From: Pedobacter panaciterrae
GTDB taxonomy: Bacteria > Bacteroidota > Bacteroidia > Sphingobacteriales > Sphingobacteriaceae
Direction: 5' to 3'
DNA: 64,000 nucleotides
Assembly (NCBI RefSeq): GCF_001636695.1
Contig: NZ_LGEL01000023.1
Location: 1 to 64,000, forward strand
In this document: positions 35,195 through 44,635 of the stretch, piece by piece
How the letters are laid out: each line of letters starts with the position of its first letter
Numbering within the stretch: the first letter of the stretch is position 1
Position numbers and translations under genes: made by a program
Notes under the pieces: model-generated
Seen by the model: only the letters and a program-made list of their open reading frames with translations
Told to the model about the DNA's origin: nothing
Database searches by the model: none

Positions 35195-35497
35195 TTATGC
35201 CTCAAATGGTCCTAAATAATGTTTTGAGCCAGTCACTAAGGCTACATGCTGTACGGATTTTCTTTGTGATAAAACGTTAAGCAAGTTACGTACCATTGGC
35301 CTGTTAACCTCGATGCTCTCTGCCTCTTTTCTCATCCATGTCGTAATAAAGACATGTGTGGACGCGATTTCAGCTTCAATTTCATTTGGATGATTACGCG
35401 CTATTCCATACGTTACCCATCCTTTACAGACCAGGCTTTTGGCGTATGTGCTGCCGACGATACCGCTGGCGCCCACCTCTAAATCTATTTCCTTCAT
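35195..35497 (-). pseudogene. Internally deleted and truncated SDR/epimerase gene
   Basis: The 100-residue frame has the NAD loop VGASGIVGS, a GWVTYGIARN strand, then jumps to STHVFITTWMRKEAESIEVN and ends at ALVTGSKHYLGPFEA. These blocks fit atypical SDRs of the progesterone-5-beta-reductase type, which are about 350 residues. The stretch between the first and third strands is shortened and about 250 C-terminal residues are gone. Not expected to be active. Confidence 0.7.
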
Positions 35498-35504
35498 ATT
35501 TGTT

Positions 35505-35804
35505 TTAAATTGTACTTGAATTAGCTGAAAAATAATTATTCACTTCTTTTATTGATCTGTTTCGAAACTTTTTGTACCATATTATCCCCAGCGCAATCAT
35601 CAGGAAATAAACTGTTCCCAGCAAAATTAAAACTCCATTGTTTATGCCTAACGAGATTGTGTTACCATTTTTTGAGCCTTGTTCGGCATTGATGGAACAC
35701 ATGGCACACTGCGCTACCGATTGTGAAGAGTTTATAAATGTTAAAGACAAGACAAGCACAAAAACAAGTGACGCATGTGACTTGTGTAATATTTTAAGCC
35801 TCAT
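35505..35804 (-). CDS. Small exported membrane protein with a QCAMC motif
   Basis: The 99-residue protein from the Met at 35804 has a signal peptide (LVFVLVLSLTFINSSQSVAQ), QCAMC right at the predicted mature start, one membrane helix (LGTVYFLMIALGIIWY) and a basic WYKKFRNR end. A paralogue is at 47294. Members are found next to DUF420 and respiratory oxidase genes in this phylum (recalled). The Cys pair could bind metal or form a disulfide. Confidence 0.75.
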   Translation of the reverse strand: MRLKILHKSHASLVFVLVLSLTFINSSQSVAQCAMCSINAEQGSKNGNTISLGINNGVLILLGTVYFLMIALGIIWYKKFRNRSIKEVNNYFSANSSTI

Positions 35805-36077
35805 CGTTTCAAAGGTTGGCTTGGAAGAAACAGGTATCTTCTTATTCGGACATGAGCATTGAGCCTCGATGTCGGCAACATAATGCGTAACTACCAAATC
35901 TCTTCTATTATCAGTTGTAAAAGACCGATGGCTATTAGACAAGCGTCTTTGACCATCAATGTAACTTCCATAAAAATTTTTAATCATCGTTTCCCGGTTT
36001 TAATAAGTATATTGATTAATGCTAGTGTAATTCGTCTTTTATCATTATTTAACTTAGATTTCAATGGTCATTTTCAA

Positions 36078-37490
36078 TCAATTTGTCCCGCCTCCCAGGC
36101 TGCGGTACAAATCAACAATTGCGGAAAGCTCCTGCCGCTTGACGGAAGCGAAATCAAGCTCGCTTTGTAGGACGTTTCCTTGTGCTATGATCACTTCCAG
36201 GTAGTTCGCCATGCCGTTTTGAAAAAGTGAATTGGCATTTGCAGTCGCGTGCTGAAGCGTTAGAACACGTTTACCCACAATAAGTTCCTGATGTTTTAAT
36301 TTCTCAATCTTTACCATTGCGTCGGATACTTCTCCAACAGCTTTCAAAACGGTTTGCCGGAAAAGAATAACCGCCTTCTCCCGCTCAATATCAGTTAATT
36401 TATACTGTGTACTTAATTCCTTATGTTGCAGTAATGGCTGTACGATACTCGCTCCAACTACGCCAAAGAGAGAGCTTGGTATATTGAACCAATTGCTTGC
36501 TTTCAGTGCATTGGCACCTCCGCTGGCAGTGATCCGTAGTGCAGGATACATATGAGCCTTACTGATACCTACTTTCGCATTCGCGATGACTAAGTCTAAC
36601 TCTCGGCTTCTAACATCTGGCCGACGGCGAACCATAGCTGATGGTACGCCCGCCGAAAGCTCGACAGGAAACTTGATTTCATCGAGGATGGCGTGACGGC
36701 GGATGGCGAAGGGCAGTTGCCCAGAAAGGATATGAAGTGCATTCTCCTGTAAAGCAATCTCTTGCTCAAGTTGCGGAATAAGCTCTGCCGCTATAAGTTG
36801 CTGTGCTTGCGCCTGCTGAACAGCCAGGGATGTAACCTGCCCGAAATTGTATTGCACGATTACTATGTGCAATGTGCTATCATTTAACTCTATGTTATGC
36901 TTTGCGACCCGTAGCTGTTGGTCCAGCATGAGCAGGTTGAAATAGCCCTTGGACACGTTGGAAATAAGATTCGTCTGCAAGGTTTTCCTTGCTTCATCAC
37001 TTTGCAAGTAGGCAGCAAGCGCAGCTTTATTGGTGTTGCGAATCCTTCCCCAGATATCAGCTTCCCAGGAAAGGCTTGCTCCGGCAGAATAATCTTCGAT
37101 ATGATTGGAACCTAAAAACTGGTTGGATGTCAAACCATTGAGGCTGTATTTCGACGGAATAATCGTGCTGCCCGTGGCATTTAAATCGAGGGTCGGTACA
37201 TTGTTCCATTTGGATTGCCTTACAATTTGCTGTGCTTCTTCTATGTTTTTTAGTGCGATATGCATGTCGAAGTTTTTTTTCAGCGCACTGTCAATCAGTG
37301 CCAGTAATACTTCGTCACGGAAAAAGCTTTTCCATGGCAGAGCACCTATACCCACGGTGTCTTTTACTGCCTCATCATTGAAGGCAACCGGCAATTCTGC
37401 TTTGGGTGCCTGTACGTCTTTGTAGATTTTACACCCCGCAACCATAAAAAGCAACCCGATAAGTGAGATGATTCGATTATAATTTTTCAT
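36078..37490 (-). CDS. Outer membrane efflux lipoprotein, TolC/OprM family
   Basis: The 470-residue protein has a lipobox ending VAGC, and two homologous helical hairpin repeats of the outer membrane factor family: KNFDMHIALKNIEEAQ, WEADIWGRIRNTNKAALA and, near the end, FQNGMANYLEVIIAQ. VRRRPDVRSRELDL is typical. It forms the outer channel of the RND complex encoded upstream; 27 bases separate it from the permease gene. Confidence 0.93.
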   Translation of the reverse strand: MKNYNRIISLIGLLFMVAGCKIYKDVQAPKAELPVAFNDEAVKDTVGIGALPWKSFFRDEVLLALIDSALKKNFDMHIALKNIEEAQQIVRQSKWNNVPTLDLNATGSTIIPSKYSLNGLTSNQFLGSNHIEDYSAGASLSWEADIWGRIRNTNKAALAAYLQSDEARKTLQTNLISNVSKGYFNLLMLDQQLRVAKHNIELNDSTLHIVIVQYNFGQVTSLAVQQAQAQQLIAAELIPQLEQEIALQENALHILSGQLPFAIRRHAILDEIKFPVELSAGVPSAMVRRRPDVRSRELDLVIANAKVGISKAHMYPALRITASGGANALKASNWFNIPSSLFGVVGASIVQPLLQHKELSTQYKLTDIEREKAVILFRQTVLKAVGEVSDAMVKIEKLKHQELIVGKRVLTLQHATANANSLFQNGMANYLEVIIAQGNVLQSELDFASVKRQELSAIVDLYRSLGGGTN

Positions 37491-37517
37491 TGAATATGTT
37501 AAATATTAAAATGCTTA

Positions 37518-40500
37518 TTAATTGACTGCTTCAGCTTCGAGTACTAGTTCAGGTTCTGAATGAATCTGCTTACCAGAGACTTTTTCATGCAGCGCCTGGA
37601 ATACTACAAACAAAACAGGAATAAAAAATAGCCCTAGGATCACCCCTCCAAGCATGCCTCCAGCTGCTCCAATACTAATAGAGTGATTACCCATTGCAGA
37701 TGGACCAGTTGCTCTCATCATTGGAGTAATACCTGCAACGAATGCGACAGAGGTCATAATAATCGGGCGAATACGCAACTTGGCTGCTTCCAGTGCGGAC
37801 TCTATCAGCGTGTGTCCGGCATGCCTGCGTTGCACGGCAAATTCAACGATCAGAATAGCATTTTTTGCAAGCAGTCCTATCAGCATGATAAGAGCAACCT
37901 GTATGTATATATTGTTATCAATGCCAGCCATACCAATAGCGATAAAAACTCCGATAATACCGGTCGGCACTGAAAAGACAACCGCCAGTGGAAGAATATA
38001 ACTATTGTACTGGGCACATAATAAGAAATAAACAAATAAGAGGGAAAGCATAAAAATAAGGACCGATTGACCACCTGATGAGATTTCTTCCCTTGTCATT
38101 CCCGAAAACTCGAAGGAGTACCCCGAAGGTAAAACTTTTGCCGCTACCTCACGTACTGCCTCTATAGCATTTCCCGTACTATAACCTGGCTTCGGCACGG
38201 CATTGACACCTATTGAATTGAATAAGTTATAACGAGTAATTGCTTCAGGTCCGAATACTCTTTTTAAGGTTACGACCGTATTAACAGGCACCATATTGCC
38301 GGTTTTATTTTTTACATAGATTTCGTTCATCGAGGCTGGATCAGCACGTTCTTCTTTATCCGCCTGCACCATGACACGGTAGTATTTACCGAAGCGGTTA
38401 AAATCTGAAACCTGGGCACTACCAAAGTAGGACTGCATTGTGCTCAGCACTTCCTTTTCGTCAACGCCGAGCTGTTCGATCTTCTCGTGATCAAGGATCA
38501 TTTCATATTGCGGGTAGTCCGCGCGGAATGTGGTGAAAGCCACAGCAATTTCCTTGCGTTTCATTAATTCGGCAATAAAGCGGTTCGCTATTCCTCCAAA
38601 TTTATCCAATTTGCCGCCTGCCTTATCTTGTAGTACTAAATCAAGTGCATCAACATTACTGAAGCCAGGCACCGTTGGAAAAGAAAAGACGAAGAACTGA
38701 GCCCCTTTTATAGTATTGAGACGCTTTTGCAGTTCAGCAATATTTGCCGCTACATTGTTCATTTCCCCGCGTTCACCATCTTTTTTCATTCTGAAAAAAG
38801 CGACACCGGATGACGGGCTGGTTGAATTAGTTAGCACATTGAACCCTGCCACTTCATTGAAAGCAAATTTTGCCTCCATATCCCTGACTTTATTAGCAGC
38901 CTCATCTAAAATTGCCTGCGTTCTGTTCATTGATGAGCCTGGTGGAAGGTTTACTGATATAGCGATAAAACCTAGATCTTCTGAGGGAATAAAACCGGTC
39001 GGTGTTTTTCTTATCAGCCATCCGGTTATCAGCACAATTACTACCAGTGCACCAAGGCTGGCCCACTTGAACCCGATCATTTTTTTGACACTATTAACAT
39101 ATTTGCCGGTAACATTCTCAAATCCTTTATTGAAAGCAAAGAAAAAGCGCTGTTTGAAAGTCGATGGTTTTTCATGGTGATCATGATTAACATCTTTTAA
39201 TAATAAAGCACATAGTGCGGGACTTAGGGTTAGCGCATTCAGCGCAGATATGGCAATAGCAATAGCGAGGGTAAAGGCGAACTGTCGATAGAAGACACCT
39301 GCTGAACCCTCCATAAAACCGACCGGAAGGAACACTGCCGCCATTACCAAAGTAATTGAAATTATCGCCTCTGTAATCTCATTCATTGCTGAAATAGTGG
39401 CTTTTCTTGGCGTGATGTTTCGATGCTCTAATTTGGAATGCACTGCTTCTACTACAACAATGGCATCATCCACAACAATCCCGATGGCGAGCACAAGAGC
39501 GAACAAAGTCAGCAGATTGATTGAAAATCCAAAGACTGACATAAAAAAGAAAGTACCAATAATAGCCACAGGGACAGCTATCGCGGGGATCAACGTAGAT
39601 CGGAAATCCTGCAGGAATATATAGACTACGATAAAAACCAGGATAAAAGCTTCCAGCAGAGTATGTTCTACCTGATCTATTGACTGATCCAGCATGTCCT
39701 TAGTATTGTAAAGAATTTGCTGTTTAATTCCAGGCGGAAAATCTTTTTCTGCCGTTTTAAGAAATTCAGCAACATGTGTCTGAATTTCCCTTGAATTAGA
39801 ACCTGGCAGTTGAACTACCTCGAATAAAACACTTTGTTTATCGTGAACGGTATTCAATGAGTTATAAGTGTAACTACCTAATTCAACCTTAGCAACATCT
39901 TTCAGTTTGAGCATAGTACCATCAGCGTTTGTTCTAATAATCATATTCCCATACTCCTCCGGTTTAGTATACTTACCTGAATATTTAAGCACGTACTCAA
40001 AAGACCTATTACTTGACTCTCCAAATCTACCCGGAGCTGCCTCCTGATTTTTACTTTTGACTGCCGCCATGACTTCAGTTGGAGTTATGCTGTAAGCAGC
40101 CATTTGTGCCGGGCTGAGCCAGATACGCATGGAATAATCCTTGTTACTGCCGAAAAATCTGACCTGACCAACACCTTTTATACGTTTGAGCTCGGGAATT
40201 ATATTTATCTGGGCGTAGTTGGTCAGGTAAATCGCATCGTAGAGTTTTGGATTTTCACTCATCAGATTGATAGCCATAACCAACGAATTCTGGACTTTTT
40301 GAGTGGTTATACCCGCCTGAACTACTTCCGACGGTAAGAGTCCTGTTGCGGATGACACACGGTTCTGGACATTAACTGCCGCTTGGTCGGGGTCTGTACC
40401 TAATTTAAAATAAACTGAAATAGTCAGAGTTCCGTCGTTGCTTGAAGTGGAACTCATATAAGTCATATTTTCAACCCCGTTAATGGCTTCTTCAAGTGCC

Positions 40501-40688
40501 GGTGCTACTGCACGCACTAATGTTTCAGCATTTGCACCCGGGTAATTTGCCAACACCTGTACAACAGGAGGTGCAATATCAGGGAATTGTTGTATAGGCA
40601 GGTCCACTAGACCAACCAAGCCCAAAATTACCAGCATGATAGAAACCACAGTTGCGATCACGGGCTTATCGATAAAAACTTTTAACAT
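37518..40688 (-). CDS. HAE1-family RND multidrug efflux permease
   Basis: The 1056-residue inner membrane protein has twelve membrane helices and two large periplasmic loops. FIDKPVIATVVSIMLVILG starts helix 1; GIVVDDAIVVVEAV (helix 4) holds the two Asp of the proton relay; GIIGVFIAIG and LLAKNAILIVEFAVQRR are the second-half equivalents. It exports hydrophobic or amphipathic compounds with proton uptake. Substrates cannot be told from sequence. Confidence 0.95.
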   Translation of the reverse strand: MLKVFIDKPVIATVVSIMLVILGLVGLVDLPIQQFPDIAPPVVQVLANYPGANAETLVRAVAPALEEAINGVENMTYMSSTSSNDGTLTISVYFKLGTDPDQAAVNVQNRVSSATGLLPSEVVQAGITTQKVQNSLVMAINLMSENPKLYDAIYLTNYAQINIIPELKRIKGVGQVRFFGSNKDYSMRIWLSPAQMAAYSITPTEVMAAVKSKNQEAAPGRFGESSNRSFEYVLKYSGKYTKPEEYGNMIIRTNADGTMLKLKDVAKVELGSYTYNSLNTVHDKQSVLFEVVQLPGSNSREIQTHVAEFLKTAEKDFPPGIKQQILYNTKDMLDQSIDQVEHTLLEAFILVFIVVYIFLQDFRSTLIPAIAVPVAIIGTFFFMSVFGFSINLLTLFALVLAIGIVVDDAIVVVEAVHSKLEHRNITPRKATISAMNEITEAIISITLVMAAVFLPVGFMEGSAGVFYRQFAFTLAIAIAISALNALTLSPALCALLLKDVNHDHHEKPSTFKQRFFFAFNKGFENVTGKYVNSVKKMIGFKWASLGALVVIVLITGWLIRKTPTGFIPSEDLGFIAISVNLPPGSSMNRTQAILDEAANKVRDMEAKFAFNEVAGFNVLTNSTSPSSGVAFFRMKKDGERGEMNNVAANIAELQKRLNTIKGAQFFVFSFPTVPGFSNVDALDLVLQDKAGGKLDKFGGIANRFIAELMKRKEIAVAFTTFRADYPQYEMILDHEKIEQLGVDEKEVLSTMQSYFGSAQVSDFNRFGKYYRVMVQADKEERADPASMNEIYVKNKTGNMVPVNTVVTLKRVFGPEAITRYNLFNSIGVNAVPKPGYSTGNAIEAVREVAAKVLPSGYSFEFSGMTREEISSGGQSVLIFMLSLLFVYFLLCAQYNSYILPLAVVFSVPTGIIGVFIAIGMAGIDNNIYIQVALIMLIGLLAKNAILIVEFAVQRRHAGHTLIESALEAAKLRIRPIIMTSVAFVAGITPMMRATGPSAMGNHSISIGAAGGMLGGVILGLFFIPVLFVVFQALHEKVSGKQIHSEPELVLEAEAVN

Positions 40689-40704
40689 GATTTTTTAATT
40701 AAGA

Positions 40705-41841
40705 TTAATTAATGGCTACCTTTTCATCCGCCATTTCTGGCTTTACAACTACACCATCCTTGAGTGATTCCATACCCTTTAATATCAGTCGGTCTCCTTG
40801 GTGCAGTCCTTTTGAGATGTAGTAGGTTTTTCCGGTTGAGCCGGAAATTGTTAAAGCCACCTGTCGCACTTTATTGCTTTGATCAACAATAAATGCAAAA
40901 GTTTTGTCCTGCATTTCGAAGGTTGCTGATTGGGGCACTTCAACAACTCCTGATTGTTTAAGTCCCAATTTTATCCGGCTAGAATTCCCCGAACGCAGCA
41001 GGCCTTGTTTATTTGGAAACGTGGCACGGAGAGTGATAGCGCCGGTATTTTTATCGAATGCCGCATCTACCATATCCAGCGAGCCATTTTGAGGATATAC
41101 ATTTCCTCCGGATAGCATCATGCTGACCGCCGGGGCATTCTTCAATTTTTCGGCTATAGAAGTACCTTTCAAACCTTCTTTGAAATTAACAAAATCACCC
41201 TCCCCTATAGAAAAATAGACTTGTACCTCACGGTTGTCAGACAGATAAGATAGTGGCTGAGCATCTGATGGGGCAAGCAGGCTTCCCGTTTTTTTGTACA
41301 GCCTACCAATATAGCCGCTGACCGGCGCTGTGATAGTCGCAAAGCCAAGGGTGATTTTCGCGTTGCCAGCTTTCGCCTTAGCCTGTTTTTCCTTGCCTAA
41401 TGCAGATTCATATACAGCCTGCGCCATTTTTAGCTGATAAGATGACACCACTTTATTTTGAACCAACGATGTTAATTTCTCCACTTCCAGTTTTGTTGTT
41501 ACAACGCCTGCTTTCGCGGCTAGCAATTCTCCTTCTGCAAAGTTGTAGTCCTCACGGTAAGGTCTTGCATCGATTTGAAATAATGGCGTGCCTTTCTCAA
41601 CATAGGTGCCTTCGGCTACATATATTTTTTCAAGTATTCCCGGTACCTGGGTTCTTAGCTCGACATCAGTTTGACCTTCAATTTTTGCCGGGTAATCTGT
41701 ATAAATCACCGCATCGGCCTGGTTTACTATGGCCACTGGAACTTCAGGGGCAGTCTGGTTCTGCGCTTGTTGGTCCCCTGATGTACAGGAGGAAAATATA
41801 ATAGCCGGAATTATCATTCCGTGCAGCAGCTTTTTTTTCAT
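40705..41841 (-). CDS. RND periplasmic adaptor (membrane fusion lipoprotein)
   Basis: The 378-residue protein starts at MKKKLLHGM; lipobox IFSSC. It has the lipoyl-type halves (VEKGTPLFQIDARPY; ITAPVSGYIGRL), a hairpin between them, and a beta-barrel and membrane-proximal domain. It links permease and outer channel. 16 bases upstream of the permease gene. The in-frame extension to 41928 is non-homologous and not favoured. Confidence 0.93.
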   Translation of the reverse strand: MKKKLLHGMIIPAIIFSSCTSGDQQAQNQTAPEVPVAIVNQADAVIYTDYPAKIEGQTDVELRTQVPGILEKIYVAEGTYVEKGTPLFQIDARPYREDYNFAEGELLAAKAGVVTTKLEVEKLTSLVQNKVVSSYQLKMAQAVYESALGKEKQAKAKAGNAKITLGFATITAPVSGYIGRLYKKTGSLLAPSDAQPLSYLSDNREVQVYFSIGEGDFVNFKEGLKGTSIAEKLKNAPAVSMMLSGGNVYPQNGSLDMVDAAFDKNTGAITLRATFPNKQGLLRSGNSSRIKLGLKQSGVVEVPQSATFEMQDKTFAFIVDQSNKVRQVALTISGSTGKTYYISKGLHQGDRLILKGMESLKDGVVVKPEMADEKVAIN

Positions 41842-41930
41842 AAAAAATTGATTTGATATATTAGTAATGTGTTTTGAGTTAAAATTTAACGACAGCTTTT
41901 CCTTCAGGACTTTAGATATTATTATCATGT

Positions 41931-42458
41931 TTAATGCTGGTAATAAGGTGAGATCAGCAGGTATATGATAACACCGGTAATGCTAACGTACAACCAGATA
42001 GGCATAGTCCATCTAGCAATTTTGCGATGTTTGCTAATTTGTCTGTTTAATCCTAAAGCCATTGTCAATAGTGCAAGCGGCACGATCAAGGCAGCCAGAA
42101 TAACGTGGGTAAGCAAAATAAAAAAATAAACTCCCCGCAGTATTCCGTCACCGCCATATTCGGTAGAAGGTGTGGAAAAATGATACATCAAGTATGAAAA
42201 CAGGAATAAGGAAGTAAATAAAAACGCGAGGAACACAGATGTTCTGTGTAAGAGTATTTTTTTACGACGTATGGCAAGGAACGCAATCATTAAGGAACAA
42301 AATGTCAGACCGTTTAATATTGCGTTGAATAAGGGAAGCTCTGAAAAATCGTGTACGCTTAATACGGTGATATTGGGTAGGAAAAACGCCAGCGCAATGA
42401 GACCATTGATAGCAATGGTAAGTGTCCATATGAAATATTTGTAATTTATTTGCCGCAT
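41931..42458 (-). CDS. DUF420 membrane protein
   Basis: The 175-residue protein has five hydrophobic helices (IWTLTIAINGLIALAFF; GLTFCSLMIAFLAI; FLFSYLMYHF; GVYFFILLTHVILAALIVPL; WLYVSITGVIIYLLI) and a conserved RRK..LHR..V plus HRKIARWT. These are DUF420 marks; members sit near cytochrome oxidase genes. It is the first gene after the two operators, ahead of the efflux genes; 89 bases to the adaptor start. Confidence 0.88.
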   Translation of the reverse strand: MRQINYKYFIWTLTIAINGLIALAFFLPNITVLSVHDFSELPLFNAILNGLTFCSLMIAFLAIRRKKILLHRTSVFLAFLFTSLFLFSYLMYHFSTPSTEYGGDGILRGVYFFILLTHVILAALIVPLALLTMALGLNRQISKHRKIARWTMPIWLYVSITGVIIYLLISPYYQH

Positions 42459-42571
42459 TAGTTTAAAAATTTGGTGGTGATTGTCGGGTTCATTAATATA
42501 TTGGGTTCAACGGTAAAACAGTTGAAACAGCCGCCAAACAACAGCATAGTCAGGTGATCCGTTGAAAAATA

Positions 42572-42593
42572 TAACATACTATATGGTATGTTA
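42572..42593. promoter_or_regulatory. TetR-type operator, copy 1
   Basis: Inverted repeat AACATACTATATGGTATGTT (arms CATAC and GTATG, 6-base spacing) in the 207-base gap between tetR and the DUF420 gene. It is the copy nearer the DUF420 start. Confidence 0.75.
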
Positions 42594-42628
42594 TAGAGCG
42601 AAAAATTCGAATAGTAGTCATAGTTTTA

Positions 42629-42652
42629 TTAACATACTATATGGTATGTTAA
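42629..42652. promoter_or_regulatory. TetR-type operator, copy 2
   Basis: Identical to copy 1 over 20 bases with extra A/T flanks. The copies are 57 bases apart, over five turns of DNA. It ends 14 bases before the tetR stop. Confidence 0.75.
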
Positions 42653-42665
42653 TTCGAAAAAAAAA

Positions 42666-43259
42666 TTATTTTAATGAGTTAAGATAATTATCAAACTCCT
42701 TCAAAAAAGTCATGTAATAGCCCTTGCCGAGCACTTTGCCCATATTTCGGACCCCATGATATAATGTAATCACGTATAAGGCAATATTTTGAGGATCATG
42801 ATCTGCACTTAATTGACCTACACCCTGGGCTCTGACTATCTCATCCTCGATAAGCTTCTGCCATTCACTTAAATTCTTTTTTAGTGCTTTCCGAAAATGT
42901 TCATTTAAGGGTGCCATTTCCTGGATCAGGTTTACTGATGGACAACCATATTCGCAAGTCAGAACAGGATGTTCTATAAGAAGGTCTGTCAGCATCTTAT
43001 AAAGATTCTTTCTGAAATCTTTGGTGGTATTGATAGATTTTTTTACCGCTGGCCAAAGCTCCTTGTGCATGACATCTGAAATAAGTGCCATACCCATTTC
43101 TTCCTTGCTTTTGAAATGGTAGTAAAATGCACCCTTCGTTACTTTGGTTGTTGCGATTATTTCGTCAATACTTGTCGACTGATAACCGTTTTTATAGATC
43201 AGATCAAATGATTTTCTTAAAATTTCTATCCTGGTTAATTCTGCTTTGGACATTTCCAC
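42666..43259 (-). CDS. TetR/AcrR family transcriptional regulator
   Basis: The 197-residue protein has the N-terminal helix-turn-helix (STSIDEIIATTKVTKGAFYY, then HFKSKEEM) and a C-terminal ligand/dimer domain with C113-type Cys and GHIV. Two operators lie just downstream of its own gene, before the efflux genes. It most likely represses them; a third operator is at 46376. It should also be regulated from upstream of 43259, where I see no operator copy. Start at 43259, or 43253 at the second Met. Confidence 0.9.
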   Translation of the reverse strand: MEMSKAELTRIEILRKSFDLIYKNGYQSTSIDEIIATTKVTKGAFYYHFKSKEEMGMALISDVMHKELWPAVKKSINTTKDFRKNLYKMLTDLLIEHPVLTCEYGCPSVNLIQEMAPLNEHFRKALKKNLSEWQKLIEDEIVRAQGVGQLSADHDPQNIALYVITLYHGVRNMGKVLGKGYYMTFLKEFDNYLNSLK

Positions 43260-43486
43260 ACCGATTAGTATGACGCAAAGTTATTCATGTTTTGCAGGAA
43301 TTTCTAATTCCAAGTCGTCATGAATCTTTAAATGTCTAGTATCTGGGGCGGTAATTTTATGTGTATTTTGATAAAACAAAATCTAAGTTCAATCATAAAT
43401 GCTTAATAATCAAATATTTATTTCAGAATATTTTTTATCAAGAAGATTTTACATCATTTTTCAAAATGGCCTAAAATGCGCTATTT

Positions 43487-44584
43487 ATGTCCTTTGAGAC
43501 AACTAAATCAACTCGTAAATTTGTTGTCATGAAAGATGAGGTTTTTATATCCGGTAATATGAAGCAGAAAAAAAAGGTTGTCATCGTTGCAATGACAGGT
43601 CGTATGCTCATGGATTTTATAGGTCCTTCAGACGTATTTACCACTACCAATATATTTCTTAAAGAATATGGGTTGAACGAAGAATATGATGTTCAAATTG
43701 CTGCACCTACGGTTGATAAAAAGGTTACTAGCGGAGCAGGAATGAAAATTTTATGTGATGTCAGTGCAATGAATATCAAGTCAAGTATAGATACACTCAT
43801 TATATGCAATTATGAGTTCCAGGAAAGTCCTTCTGACCTATTTCAGCCATTTTATACATGGCTTGCTAAAAGAACAGAAAAAAATACGCGTCGGATCGCT
43901 TCAGTATGCGCAGGCACATTTGCTCTGGCAAAGGCAGGTCTTATAAACAACCGTAAAGTAACCACGCACTGGAACCTTAATGAAAAATTGAAGCACAACT
44001 ACCCGCAATTAAACGTTGACACTAATTTCTTTTTTACCAAGGATGGTCATATTTACACGTCAGGTGGGGTCTCATCAGGAGTAGATATGGCTTTGGCAAT
44101 GGTCGAGGAAGACTTTGGAAAAGAACTTGCCCTTAAGGTGGCCCGGGAATTGGTGGTTTATCTGTACAGACCTGGGTATCAAAGTCAGTTCGGCAGCTTG
44201 CTTCCTTCTTGTAACAATTCTGGTCTAAGTCAAAAGTTACGTAATTGGGTTCTCGAACACTTACATGAGACATTAGACGTTCGGCGGATCGCAGACCACT
44301 TAAACATGAGCACACGAAATTTTACCAGGGTATTCCATAAGCAAACTGGCATGCCCCCAGCCAAGTTCGTTGAAAAAGTTCGGGTCGAGCAAGCCAGAAA
44401 ATTTTTGGAAGACACAGATAATTCACTGGAAAATATTGCTGAGCTGTGTGGTTTAGGCGGCCTTAGTTCTATGCGGAGAACTTTTTTAAGGCTACTAATG
44501 ACTACGCCATCTGATTACCGCCGAACTTTCAGAACTTCCTTGAAAGATGCCGACTTAGGTAAGTTCCATCTCTTGAATGGGTGA
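43487..44584 (+). CDS. GlxA-type regulator: DJ-1/PfpI domain plus AraC helix-turn-helix
   Basis: The protein has an N-terminal DJ-1-like domain (residues about 25-230; DFIGPSDVF, RIASVCAGTFALAKAG with the elbow Cys, GGVSSGVDMALAMVEE) and an AraC pair of helix-turn-helices at the end (DVRRIADHLNMSTRNFTRVF; IAELCGLGGLSSMRRTF). The start is either 43487 or the Met at 43559 (MKQKKKVVI), which fits the fold better. Its target is probably the peroxidase gene 50 bases downstream (inference). Confidence 0.88.
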   Translation: MSFETTKSTRKFVVMKDEVFISGNMKQKKKVVIVAMTGRMLMDFIGPSDVFTTTNIFLKEYGLNEEYDVQIAAPTVDKKVTSGAGMKILCDVSAMNIKSSIDTLIICNYEFQESPSDLFQPFYTWLAKRTEKNTRRIASVCAGTFALAKAGLINNRKVTTHWNLNEKLKHNYPQLNVDTNFFFTKDGHIYTSGGVSSGVDMALAMVEEDFGKELALKVARELVVYLYRPGYQSQFGSLLPSCNNSGLSQKLRNWVLEHLHETLDVRRIADHLNMSTRNFTRVFHKQTGMPPAKFVEKVRVEQARKFLEDTDNSLENIAELCGLGGLSSMRRTFLRLLMTTPSDYRRTFRTSLKDADLGKFHLLNG

Positions 44585-44635
44585 GCTTTAGTCGACCTTA
44601 GTATGCGTTTGTTCTACTTTGATTATGTGCATTTA

